7,676 bases of DNA, taken from positions 1-7,676 of the forward strand of contig JAWWBN010000188.1 in assembly GCA_033720955.1 (NCBI GenBank), in the 5' to 3' direction. The notes under the pieces were generated by a model. The model worked only from the letters and a program-made list of their open reading frames with translations. It searched no databases and was not told the DNA's origin. This document shows positions 1 to 6,128 of the stretch, one piece after another (the first letter of the stretch is position 1; every line of letters starts with the position of its first letter). This DNA is from JAWWBN01 sp033720955 (GTDB lineage Bacteria > Acidobacteriota > Thermoanaerobaculia > Multivoradales > JAHEKO01). The translations under genes and the position numbers were made by a program.

Positions 1-1880
1 CCCTGATCTGCAACAAGTTCCGCGAGCCCAAGGCGGTCTACCCGGACCCCGCGGGGGTCACCAGCCCGGGCACCCTGGACGTCGCCTACAAGACCTTCAA
101 CTACTGCGACGGCAACAGCGGGCAGGTGCGCAGCTACAACAACCAGACCCCCGGCCCCACCCTGGTCGCGGACCCCGGAGGCCGGATCCAGTTCACCCTT
201 CGCAACCTCTTGCCCCAGAACCCCCCCGCCGGTCCCGACCCCTCCGGCGGAGTCGACAAGTGCGGCCAGCCCAACAACATGAACCAGCCGCACTGCTTCA
301 ACACCACCAACGTGCACTTCCACGGTCTGCACGTCTCGCCCTGCTCGAAGTGGAACGACGTGATCCCGGACTGCGAGCCGGGGCACGTCGGGCAGCCGCT
401 GGTCGCCTCCGACGACGTGCTCTTCGAGATCAAGCCGGCGGCCGACGGCGGTCAGGACCAGAAGTACTGCGTGGAGATCCCCGCCTTCCACGCGCCGGGC
501 ACCCACTGGTACCACTCGCACAAGCACGGCTCGACGGCGATCCAGGTCGCCAACGGCCTGGCCGGCGCCCTCATCATCCGCGAGAACAACCCCAACCTGA
601 AGGAGGTCCTGCCGCCGCCCGATCGGGACTACGTCTGGCTGATCCAGGAGGTGCTCCCCAACAGCGAGGACTGGAAGATCTACCCGGGCGCCGGGCAGCC
701 GTCCTCGCGGCTCCTGGTCAACGGCGTCTGCCTGCCCTGTCTGCCGGTCTACACCGGACAGAACATCCGGCTGCGCTTCATCAACGCCACCGGCACCCCG
801 CGCGGCTTCACCCGGCTGCAGCTCGTGAAGGACCCCAACAACGCCGTGGACGAGACGGTACCGCCCCTCAACACCGACAAGAAGATGTGGCTGATGGCGG
901 TGGACGGGATCACCTTCTTCGGCCACAAGCCGCAGCCGATCGGCATCCCCAACATCCCCAACAGCCGCTGGTGGGACCTCTCCCCCGGCAACCGCGCCGA
1001 CGTCCTCCTGCAGTTCGGCGAGAACGAGACCGGCGTCTGGAAGATCGTGCGACGCCAGGTGCCGGGGATCACCGCCGGGGGCAACATGGGCCCCAACAAC
1101 GACGGCAACGTGGTGCTGGGCTGCATCGAAGTCACGGCCGGCGCCTTCAGCGAGCCCGATCCGTCCACCATTCAGCTCGGCTCCTGGAACGACGCGCCGC
1201 ACTACCTGCGGCCCATCCAGCAGAGCGAGATCTGCGGCCAGCCCAAGAAGGTGACCTTCAACGTGGCCGGCCCGGGGACCTTCCAGATCGGCTGGCAGGA
1301 CCCCAACTCCGGCGTCAACGTGCCGCCGAAACAGTACGACCCCAACGACTTCATCGAGACCTTCCTGGGCTGCGCCGAGGCCTGGGAGCTGCTCAACACG
1401 GCCAACAACCAGGGCCAGGCGCAGCCCCATCCGTTCCACGTGCACGTCAACCCCTTCCAGCTCATCGTGGGCAACGACGACATCGTCAAGATCGACCTGT
1501 CGCAGCCCAACCAGCCGGACAACCGGATCTGGTGGGACACCATCGCCATCCCGCCGCAGAGCGCTCCCGGCACCCCGGGACGGCTGGTCCACTGGACCCG
1601 CTTCTGGGACTACCCCGGCACCTTCGTGGTCCACTGCCACATCCTGGTCCACGAGGACCTCGGCATGATGGCCAACGTCTGGGTCAAGGACCCCAAGCGC
1701 GAGGGCATCGGACCGTGCGTGCCGGCGGACCAGCCCATCGCGGTCCGCTGCCAGAACCCGACCTGCGGGCCCTACATCTTCCGCCGGCCGCTGCGCCCGC
1801 ACGTGATCTTCGACCCCGATCTGGGCCAGCTCAAGATCGACCCGCAGGTGCTGGAGCTGCGTCCGCTCGGCGGCGGCTAG
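1..1880 (+). CDS. Multicopper oxidase, laccase-like, N-terminus off the left edge
   Basis: Blue copper oxidase that would couple one-electron oxidation of a substrate (phenols, metal ions or similar) to reduction of O2 to water, probably outside the cytoplasm. The open frame is already running at base 3, so the first in-frame GTG (126) is internal; about 625 residues are visible. All four copper-ligand motifs are present: HFHG (bases 315-326), HWYHSH (504-521), HPFHVH (1428-1445) and HCHILVHEDLGMM (1632-1670). The last supplies the type 1 Cys (1635-1637), His (1650-1652) and Met (1665-1667). The order fits a three-cupredoxin-domain enzyme. About 70 residues follow the last copper motif, more than a minimal laccase needs. 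There are 16 cysteines, only one a copper ligand, which suggests disulfides and export; the signal peptide would lie outside the window. The substrate cannot be told from sequence. Family assignment is firm. Confidence 0.95.
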   Translation, partial: LICNKFREPKAVYPDPAGVTSPGTLDVAYKTFNYCDGNSGQVRSYNNQTPGPTLVADPGGRIQFTLRNLLPQNPPAGPDPSGGVDKCGQPNNMNQPHCFNTTNVHFHGLHVSPCSKWNDVIPDCEPGHVGQPLVASDDVLFEIKPAADGGQDQKYCVEIPAFHAPGTHWYHSHKHGSTAIQVANGLAGALIIRENNPNLKEVLPPPDRDYVWLIQEVLPNSEDWKIYPGAGQPSSRLLVNGVCLPCLPVYTGQNIRLRFINATGTPRGFTRLQLVKDPNNAVDETVPPLNTDKKMWLMAVDGITFFGHKPQPIGIPNIPNSRWWDLSPGNRADVLLQFGENETGVWKIVRRQVPGITAGGNMGPNNDGNVVLGCIEVTAGAFSEPDPSTIQLGSWNDAPHYLRPIQQSEICGQPKKVTFNVAGPGTFQIGWQDPNSGVNVPPKQYDPNDFIETFLGCAEAWELLNTANNQGQAQPHPFHVHVNPFQLIVGNDDIVKIDLSQPNQPDNRIWWDTIAIPPQSAPGTPGRLVHWTRFWDYPGTFVVHCHILVHEDLGMMANVWVKDPKREGIGPCVPADQPIAVRCQNPTCGPYIFRRPLRPHVIFDPDLGQLKIDPQVLELRPLGGG

Positions 1881-3497
1881 CTAGGGGACGGCGCCGGAGG
1901 CCGTCTCCGGCGCCTCTTCGCCGGCGTCGGCCCCGTCGAGGGCCGCGAAGATCCGGTCCAGCCACTCCCCGTCGGGCAGGGTGTAGTGGTCGGCGCCCGG
2001 GATCTCGACGTAGGTCACCCGGTGGAAGCCGTCGCGCTCCATCTCCCGCGCCGTCGCGCGGGTCTGGGTGAAGTTGAAGTCGCGCGGTCCCGTCACCAGC
2101 ACGAAGCGGTTGCGGCGCGCCCGCTCCAGCCTCTCCCGGGGGGGCGCGGCGTACTTGGCCGGCCACGAGGCCCCGGGCCGCTCGACCAGGGGCAGGGGAC
2201 GGAAGTAGTCGCAGCCGTACAGCGACCAGACGCCCGTCACCAGCTCCGGATAGACGACCCCGATGCGGCTGGCCGCGCGGCCGCCGCCTGAGTAGCCGGC
2301 CACGTAGATCCGCTCCGGATCGAGATCGTAGAGGGGCAGCATGTTGTGCAGGGCGTCGAGTGCCAGGAGGATGCGGTCCCAGACCGGGCGCTGGTTGCCG
2401 GCGTGGTTGGCCCCGACCCAGATCAGCCGGTGCCGGGCGAGGGCGGCGGCCATCTCGCCGCTGCGGGTGCCGCCGTAGGGGGTGGGGCTGAGCCAGACCA
2501 GGAGACCCCAGCCGGCGCCGGGAGCGTAGCCGTGGGGCGCCAGCACCTGGAAGCTCTCCTCGCCGAGGTCGTAGGCGCCGGCATCGGGGTCGCCGGCGCG
2601 GATCTCGGCCAGCGAGCCGCCCATCCGGGCCGCGTACTCCTCGATCCCGCCGTGCGGGGAGCGCTCGGCGAAGCGAACCTTGTAGGCGCCCACCCGGCCC
2701 GGCAGCGGCGGCGCGGGCTCCGCCCGGAGCTCGGTGAGGACGTCCTCCGGCAGGGTGACGGGGGGCGGCAGCGGCCTCTCCCCCGCCTCCGCATCGCCGC
2801 TCTCCTCCGGCGGGCGCGCGTCGAGAGCGGCCAGGAAGGAGGCCGCCTCCTCGGCTCTGCCCTCGTTGTCCATCAGCATCGTGTAGAGTTGGCGACCCTC
2901 CCGGTCGTCGGGCGCGATCTCGAGCGCCCGCGCCAGCGACGCGATGGAGCCGTTCACGTCGCCCTCCAGGAAGTAGGCGCGGGCGACTCCCTTGAGGACC
3001 TCCGGGCGCCGGGCCGGGGGGAGCTGCGCGAGCGCCCGCTCGTAGATGGCCCGCGCGTCGGCCGGGCGCCCCTGCTCGAGAAGCGAGTTGCCCTTCTCGA
3101 TCCAGAGCAGCAGGGTGTGGGGGGTGTCGCCGAAGCTGGGCGGCTCCCAGTCGAGCGGCAGCATCTGCGCCTCCACCGGGTCGGGAGCGCCCGTGGACGG
3201 CACGGTGACCCAGCCGTTCACGTTGATGAAGCCGACGGCGCGGATCGCGAGCTCCCAGCGGCCGGGCGCGACCGGGCCCGCCCGCCAGCGGCCGCGGGCA
3301 TCGGTCTCTACGGTCGGCGGGGAGGGCGGCCCGGGGGCGACCGGCGTCAGGCTCACCGTGGCGCCGGCGATGGGCTCGCCGCCGGTGTCGCTCACGACGC
3401 CGGTCACCACCGCCTGGGAGAGGGCCGGGGCCGCTGCCAGCAGGAGGCCGGCCAGGAGGGCGGCCCCTCGGCGGTTCGAGAGGTGGGGAGCGCTCAC
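1881..3497 (-). CDS. Exported carboxypeptidase-regulatory-like / TPR / alpha-beta hydrolase protein
   Basis: Predicted 538-residue secreted or periplasmic esterase-like protein. Residues 1-29 form a signal peptide (basic Asn-Arg-Arg, then an Ala/Leu-rich core ending near ALSQA). Residues ~30-100 look like a carboxypeptidase-regulatory-like beta-sandwich (VVTGVVSDTGGEPIAGATV, later GPVAPGRWEL). Residues ~128-225 form TPR-like helical pairs (GNSLLEQGRPADARAIYERA, then FLEGDVNGSIASLARALEI). A Pro/Glu-rich linker follows. Residues ~270-520 are an alpha/beta hydrolase with nucleophile elbow GYSGG (Ser403), a likely acid at Asp473 and a likely catalytic His504 (GADHYTLP). This resembles the PHB-depolymerase/feruloyl-esterase-type fold. 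I chose GTG at 3497 because it places the signal peptide at the N-terminus; the frame stays open upstream, but that sequence is low-complexity and overlaps the divergent gene. The Shine-Dalgarno is poor. The substrate is unknown. Confidence 0.85.
   Translation of the reverse strand: MSAPHLSNRRGAALLAGLLLAAAPALSQAVVTGVVSDTGGEPIAGATVSLTPVAPGPPSPPTVETDARGRWRAGPVAPGRWELAIRAVGFINVNGWVTVPSTGAPDPVEAQMLPLDWEPPSFGDTPHTLLLWIEKGNSLLEQGRPADARAIYERALAQLPPARRPEVLKGVARAYFLEGDVNGSIASLARALEIAPDDREGRQLYTMLMDNEGRAEEAASFLAALDARPPEESGDAEAGERPLPPPVTLPEDVLTELRAEPAPPLPGRVGAYKVRFAERSPHGGIEEYAARMGGSLAEIRAGDPDAGAYDLGEESFQVLAPHGYAPGAGWGLLVWLSPTPYGGTRSGEMAAALARHRLIWVGANHAGNQRPVWDRILLALDALHNMLPLYDLDPERIYVAGYSGGGRAASRIGVVYPELVTGVWSLYGCDYFRPLPLVERPGASWPAKYAAPPRERLERARRNRFVLVTGPRDFNFTQTRATAREMERDGFHRVTYVEIPGADHYTLPDGEWLDRIFAALDGADAGEEAPETASGAVP
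1890..1914. terminator. Hairpin at convergent junction, candidate terminator
   Basis: A perfect 10-bp inverted repeat (GGCGCCGGAG / CTCCGGCGCC) with a 5-nt loop begins 10 bases after the multicopper oxidase stop. It lies inside the last codons of the opposing esterase gene. It would form a very stable GC hairpin in the oxidase transcript. No clear T-run follows on either strand, so it is not a textbook intrinsic terminator; it may act as an RNA 3'-end stabiliser or with Rho. The repeat is directly visible; the function is inferred. Confidence 0.5.
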
Positions 3498-3662
3498 TTC
3501 CAGATCTACGCGCGCCGGCCGCGGGAGGTTGTGGCGACCGCGGCGCGGAGGGCCGAGCGGCCTCGGGGATCGTATATGATCCCTCCACTCCCCCCGCGTC
3601 TCCGCATCCGCGCCGCCCGACCCAACGCGTTCGGCTCCGGGGGCTCTCGGCACCGATCCACG
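3498..3662. other. Divergent intergenic region
   Basis: The only sizeable non-coding stretch (165 bases) in the window. It must hold the promoters for both the leftward esterase gene and the rightward methyltransferase/MoSto-like operon. Apart from the palindrome at 3566-3583 it is GC-rich with no further clear motif. If TATGAT at 3575 is the plus-strand -10 box, the methyltransferase leader would be about 75 bases. Confidence 0.6.
3566..3583. promoter_or_regulatory. 18-bp operator-like palindrome with promoter-like AT core
   Basis: GGGATC-GTATAT-GATCCC has perfect 6-bp arms around an almost symmetrical AT core. It lies in the divergent intergenic region, about 80 bases from each proposed start codon. 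Its core is the only AT-rich run in the neighbourhood. On the plus strand, TATGAT (3575-3580) is one base from the sigma-70 -10 consensus. On the minus strand, TACGAT or CATATA could serve. No good -35 box is visible for either direction. The site could be a repressor operator on overlapping divergent promoters. Symmetry is seen; regulation is inferred. Confidence 0.4.
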
Positions 3663-4469
3663 ATGCATCCTCCCCCGGCCGCCACCCCCTCGCTCTTCGA
3701 CGGCCAGGCCCGCGCCTACGAGCGCCGCGCCGCCCTGCCGCCGGGGGTGGGCGCGGAGATCGCGCGGGCGGTGACGGAGGTCACCGCGCTCGGCCGCGAC
3801 GACCTGCTCGTGGAGATCGGCGCCGGAACGGGCCTGGTGGGCCGCTTCTTCGCCACCGGCGGACCGCGGTACCTCGGGCTGGACCTCTCCCTGGACATGC
3901 TGGCGCTCTTCCGGGCCAAGCGGGGGGCCGCCGGACATCCGCTGGCGCAGGCCGACGGCAACCGCACCTGGCCGGTGGCCGGCGGCGTGGCGGCGGCGAT
4001 CTTCAGCTCGCGCGCCCTGCACCTTCTCTCCACGCCCCACGTGGCGACCCAGGCGAGGCGCATCGCCCGCGCCGGCGGCGCCGCGCTGGTGACCGGCCGG
4101 CTGCGGTACGAGCGCGGCGGGATCCGCGACCGGATCGCCGTCCGGATGCGCTCTCTCCTCCGCGAGGAGGGCTACCGCCCCCGCGGCGGCGAGCGGATGC
4201 AGCGCCGCCTGGTGGCCGTTCTGGGGCGCGAGGACCGCGAGCCGATCCCCCGCCGTCGCGTCGCCTGCTGGTCGGCCACCGCCACGCCGCGGCAGGCCAT
4301 ATCAGAGTGGCGCCGCAAGCCGGGCCTCGGAGGGCTCGACCCCGACGCCGGGGCGAAGCGGCGCGTCCTGGACCGCCTGGAAGAGTGGGCCCGAGCCGAG
4401 ACGGGCGACCTCGACCGCGTCTTCGAGACGGGTGTGGCCTACGACATCGAAGGAGTCTGGATCCGATGA
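3663..4469 (+). CDS. Class I SAM-dependent methyltransferase
   Basis: Predicted 268-residue cytoplasmic methyltransferase, a usual length for the family. The N-terminus (LFDGQARAYERRAALPPGV, residues 11-29) is a typical entry helix of small-molecule methyltransferases. Motif I is VEIGAGTG (residues 50-57), which binds SAM. The acidic residue after beta-2 is Asp74 (LGLDLS). The next acidic/aromatic site is ADGNRTWPV (residues 97-105), followed by the strand AAIFSSRALHLL. The region from ~140 to 200 is markedly Arg-rich, and the C-terminus has a Trp-rich helical segment (SEWRRKPGL). ATG 3663 is preferred because it gives the conserved start; an in-frame ATG at 3576 falls inside the likely promoter. 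No clear Shine-Dalgarno precedes 3663. The stop overlaps the next gene by ATGA, so the two are probably co-transcribed and translationally coupled. The acceptor substrate (small molecule, quinone or protein) cannot be told. Confidence 0.85.
   Translation: MHPPPAATPSLFDGQARAYERRAALPPGVGAEIARAVTEVTALGRDDLLVEIGAGTGLVGRFFATGGPRYLGLDLSLDMLALFRAKRGAAGHPLAQADGNRTWPVAGGVAAAIFSSRALHLLSTPHVATQARRIARAGGAALVTGRLRYERGGIRDRIAVRMRSLLREEGYRPRGGERMQRRLVAVLGREDREPIPRRRVACWSATATPRQAISEWRRKPGLGGLDPDAGAKRRVLDRLEEWARAETGDLDRVFETGVAYDIEGVWIR
4449..4455 (+). promoter_or_regulatory. Ribosome binding site of the first MoSto-like gene
   Basis: GAAGGAG lies 10 bases before ATG 4466, inside the end of the methyltransferase gene. 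It fixes the start at 4466 and rules out longer in-frame versions reading back to 4307. Together with the ATGA overlap it suggests coupled translation. Confidence 0.75.
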
Positions 4470-5281
4470 AGAACGAGCTGCTCACCGAGCTGGGCCAGCT
4501 CCTGGTGGAGGGACCGCTCACCGACGACCGGGTGCTGGCGGAGACCGGCGTCGTGGACCCGATCCGCATCCTGCCCGACGCCAACGTCATCAAGGTCGGA
4601 GGCCAGAGCTTCATCGACCGGGGTCGCGCCGCGGTCTTCCCCCTGATCGACGAGATCGTCGCCAACCTGGGGCGGCACGAGATGATCATCGGCACCGGAG
4701 CGGGCACCCGGGCGCGCCACGCCTACAGCGTGGGCATCGACCTGGGTCTGCCCACCGGGGTGCTCTCCGTGCTGGGCACCTTCGTCAGCATGCAGAACGC
4801 CCGCATGCTCCACTACCTGCTGGCCAAGCACGGTATCCCCTTCATCGAGCCGGTCCAGTTCCCCCAGCTCCCCCTCTACCTGGCGGAGCGGGGCGCGGTG
4901 GTCTTCTTCGGCATGCCCCCCTACATCTACTGGCACAAGAACCCGAAGGTGGGCCGGATCCCGCCGCACCGCACCGACACCGGCAGCTATCTGGTGAGCG
5001 AGGTGCTCGGCACCCGCTCGATGATCTTCGTCAAGGACGAGCGCGGGCTCTACACCGCCGACCCGAAGAAGGAGAAGGGAGCCCGGTTCATCGACCGCAT
5101 CACCGTCGGCGAGCTGAAGGAGCTCGACCTGGACGACGTGGTGGTGGAGCGCGCCGTGCTCGACCTGATGGAGAACGCCCGGCACGCCCGGACCATCCAG
5201 GTGATCAACGGTCTCGAGAAGGGGTCCCTGACCCGCGCCCTCGAGGGCGAGCACGTCGGCACCCTCATTACGGTGGACTGA
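4466..5281 (+). CDS. Amino-acid-kinase-family protein, molybdenum-storage-protein (MosB)-like subunit
   Basis: A 271-residue protein of the amino acid kinase superfamily (UMP kinase-like fold). Compared from memory, the best resemblance is to the beta subunit (MosB) of the Azotobacter molybdenum storage protein, a hetero-hexameric cage that packs molybdate or tungstate as polyoxometalate clusters using ATP. Shared segments are RILPDANVIKVGGQSFIDRG (residues 34-53, with Lys43), IIGTGAGTRARH (74-85, phosphate loop), GMPPY (149-153), RIPPHRTDTGSYL (164-176), FVKDERGLYTADP (188-200, nucleotide site) and the C-terminal ALEGEHVGT (258-266). Many databases would call it a uridylate kinase, but the C-terminal GEHVGT block and the tandem pairing favour a MoSto-like role. 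The start is set by GAAGGAG at 4449. The Glu of the MosA cluster site seems kept (Glu128) while its histidines are not. Confidence is high for the superfamily and moderate for storage function. Confidence 0.85.
   Translation: MKNELLTELGQLLVEGPLTDDRVLAETGVVDPIRILPDANVIKVGGQSFIDRGRAAVFPLIDEIVANLGRHEMIIGTGAGTRARHAYSVGIDLGLPTGVLSVLGTFVSMQNARMLHYLLAKHGIPFIEPVQFPQLPLYLAERGAVVFFGMPPYIYWHKNPKVGRIPPHRTDTGSYLVSEVLGTRSMIFVKDERGLYTADPKKEKGARFIDRITVGELKELDLDDVVVERAVLDLMENARHARTIQVINGLEKGSLTRALEGEHVGTLITVD
4733..4758 (+). repeat. 26-bp direct repeat shared by the paired genes (copy 1)
   Basis: These 26 bases, encoding GIDLGLPTG of the first MoSto-like protein, recur exactly at 5568-5593 in the second. The offset is 835 bases, identical to the distance between the two start codons. 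It marks descent by tandem duplication, or gene conversion, of a strongly constrained core loop. Confidence 0.8.
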
Positions 5282-5282
5282 G

Positions 5283-5288
5283 AGGAGG
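5283..5288 (+). promoter_or_regulatory. Ribosome binding site of the second MoSto-like gene
   Basis: AGGAGG, continuing into a GG, lies in the 19-base gap between the paired genes, 12 bases before ATG 5301. It is a strong Shine-Dalgarno, so this subunit can be translated independently of its upstream partner. That would suit roughly equal synthesis of two subunits of one complex. Confidence 0.75.
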
Positions 5289-5300
5289 GGAGAAACAGCG

Positions 5301-6116
5301 ATGAGCGAGACCGACCGGCGACACCACCTGCGATCCCTGCTGATGCGGGAGAGCCTCCTCGACAAGCGTCTCGAGGCCTCCACGGAGGCCCCCGTGGTCC
5401 GCATGCTGCCCGAGGCCCACGTGATCAAGATCGGCGGCCGGTCGCTTCTGGACGCCGGCCGCGAGGCCCTCTACCCGGTCGTGGAGGTGCTGGCGGAGTG
5501 TCTGGAGACCCGGAAGCTGATCATCGGCACCGGGGGCGGAGCCCGCAGCCGTCACGTCTTCTCCATCGGCATCGACCTGGGTCTGCCCACCGGAGTGCTG
5601 GCGCAGCTCGCCCAGGCCGACGCCCTGGGAAACGCGCACATCCTCGGCACGCTGCTCGCCCCCCACGGTGTGGTGGCGATCCCACCGGAGATCTTCGGGC
5701 ATCTGCTCCCCCTCTTCCTGCGGGGCGCTCCCGGCGTGGTTTTCAACGGCGTCCCCCCCTACGCCCTGTGGGAGCACCCGCCCCAGGTGGGTCGCATCCC
5801 GCCGCACCGCACCGACGCCGGCTCCTTCCTGCTGGCCGAGTGCTTCGGCTGCAAGAGTCTCACCCTGGTCAAGGACGTCGACGGGCTCTACGACCGCGAC
5901 CCCAAGCGGCACGCCGACGCCCGGTTCATCCCCGAGATCACCGCGGCCGAGATCGAAGAGGGCGACTTCCCGTCGCTTCCCTTCGAGCGGGTGCTGCTCG
6001 AGCTGCTGCCCCACGCCCGGCTTCTGGACCGGTTCCAGGTGATCAACGGCCTCCACCCGGAGCGCATCGCCCGCGCCCTGGAGGGCGAGCACGTGGGCAC
6101 CGTCGTGCGCGCCTGA
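5301..6116 (+). CDS. Amino-acid-kinase-family protein, second molybdenum-storage-protein-like subunit
   Basis: The second member of the tandem pair, also 271 residues, aligning with its neighbour without gaps for about the first 125 residues and with only single-residue shifts later. Conserved pieces are VIKIGGRS (residues 41-48, Lys43), IIGTGGGARSRH (74-85), GIDLGLPTGVL (90-100), VPPY (151-154), RIPPHRTDAGSFLL (165-178), LVKDVDGLYDRDP (189-201) and EGEHVGT (261-267). These are the nucleotide-binding and core motifs of MosA/MosB-type proteins. It shares features with both Mos subunits and I cannot assign alpha or beta. Residues lining the MosA cluster site (Glu129, His130, His140, His156, numbering from memory) seem replaced by Pro, Pro, Phe and Ala. 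It probably forms a hetero-oligomer with the upstream product. The start is fixed by AGGAGG at 5283. The gene ends in a palindrome facing the opposite operon. Confidence 0.85.
   Translation: MSETDRRHHLRSLLMRESLLDKRLEASTEAPVVRMLPEAHVIKIGGRSLLDAGREALYPVVEVLAECLETRKLIIGTGGGARSRHVFSIGIDLGLPTGVLAQLAQADALGNAHILGTLLAPHGVVAIPPEIFGHLLPLFLRGAPGVVFNGVPPYALWEHPPQVGRIPPHRTDAGSFLLAECFGCKSLTLVKDVDGLYDRDPKRHADARFIPEITAAEIEEGDFPSLPFERVLLELLPHARLLDRFQVINGLHPERIARALEGEHVGTVVRA
5568..5593 (+). repeat. 26-bp direct repeat shared by the paired genes (copy 2)
   Basis: Exact copy of 4733-4758, in register within the second paralogue. A second exact 21-bp match, encoding IPPHRTD, links 4958-4978 with 5796-5816; its offset of 838 reflects one extra codon. 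Confidence 0.8.
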
Positions 6117-6128
6117 GGGGCCTCAGGC
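6111..6128. terminator. 18-nt palindrome spanning both stop codons of a convergent pair
   Basis: GCCTGAGG-GG-CCTCAGGC is a perfect palindrome. It contains the TGA of the second MoSto-like gene (6114-6116) and, on the other strand, the TGA of the VTT-domain gene (6123-6125). In RNA of either strand it would fold as a hairpin with a tight loop. No T-run follows. It is a candidate bidirectional terminator or 3'-end stabiliser in a 6-base intergenic gap. Confidence 0.5.

Noticed and set aside
260..2071. Long plus-strand open frame (603 codons) overlapping the multicopper oxidase
   Set aside because: Arg/Pro/Gly/Ala-rich low-complexity translation with no motif, in a shifted frame of a clear gene; an artefact of high GC.
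1831..3588. Long minus-strand open frame (585 codons) overlapping the esterase gene
   Set aside because: Shifted-frame shadow with Arg/Gly/Pro-rich sequence; the other frame has a signal peptide and catalytic motifs.
2346..3662. Upstream extension of the methyltransferase frame
   Set aside because: The frame stays open backwards through the opposing esterase gene, but the translation is low-complexity and the conserved protein begins at 3663.
3576..3665. ATG 3576 as the methyltransferase start
   Set aside because: In frame, but it lies inside the palindrome and candidate -10 box, and the added 29 residues are Arg/Pro-rich without family similarity.
3498..4040. Upstream extension of the esterase frame
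   Set aside because: It would place ~180 low-complexity residues before an evident signal peptide and overlap the methyltransferase gene.
4439..5428. Antisense open frame across the first MoSto-like gene
   Set aside because: No recognisable motif, and Val/Asp/Leu/Gly-biased composition mirrors the codon bias of the real sense gene.
5268..6092. Antisense open frame across the second MoSto-like gene
   Set aside because: It resembles the antisense frame of the paralogue only because the sense genes are paralogous; no independent support.
4466..6116. Pair read as canonical UMP kinases (pyrH)
   Set aside because: The tandem pairing, the IPPHRTD and GEHVGT blocks and the ~271-residue length fit MoSto-type proteins better than housekeeping pyrH; not excluded without a database search.
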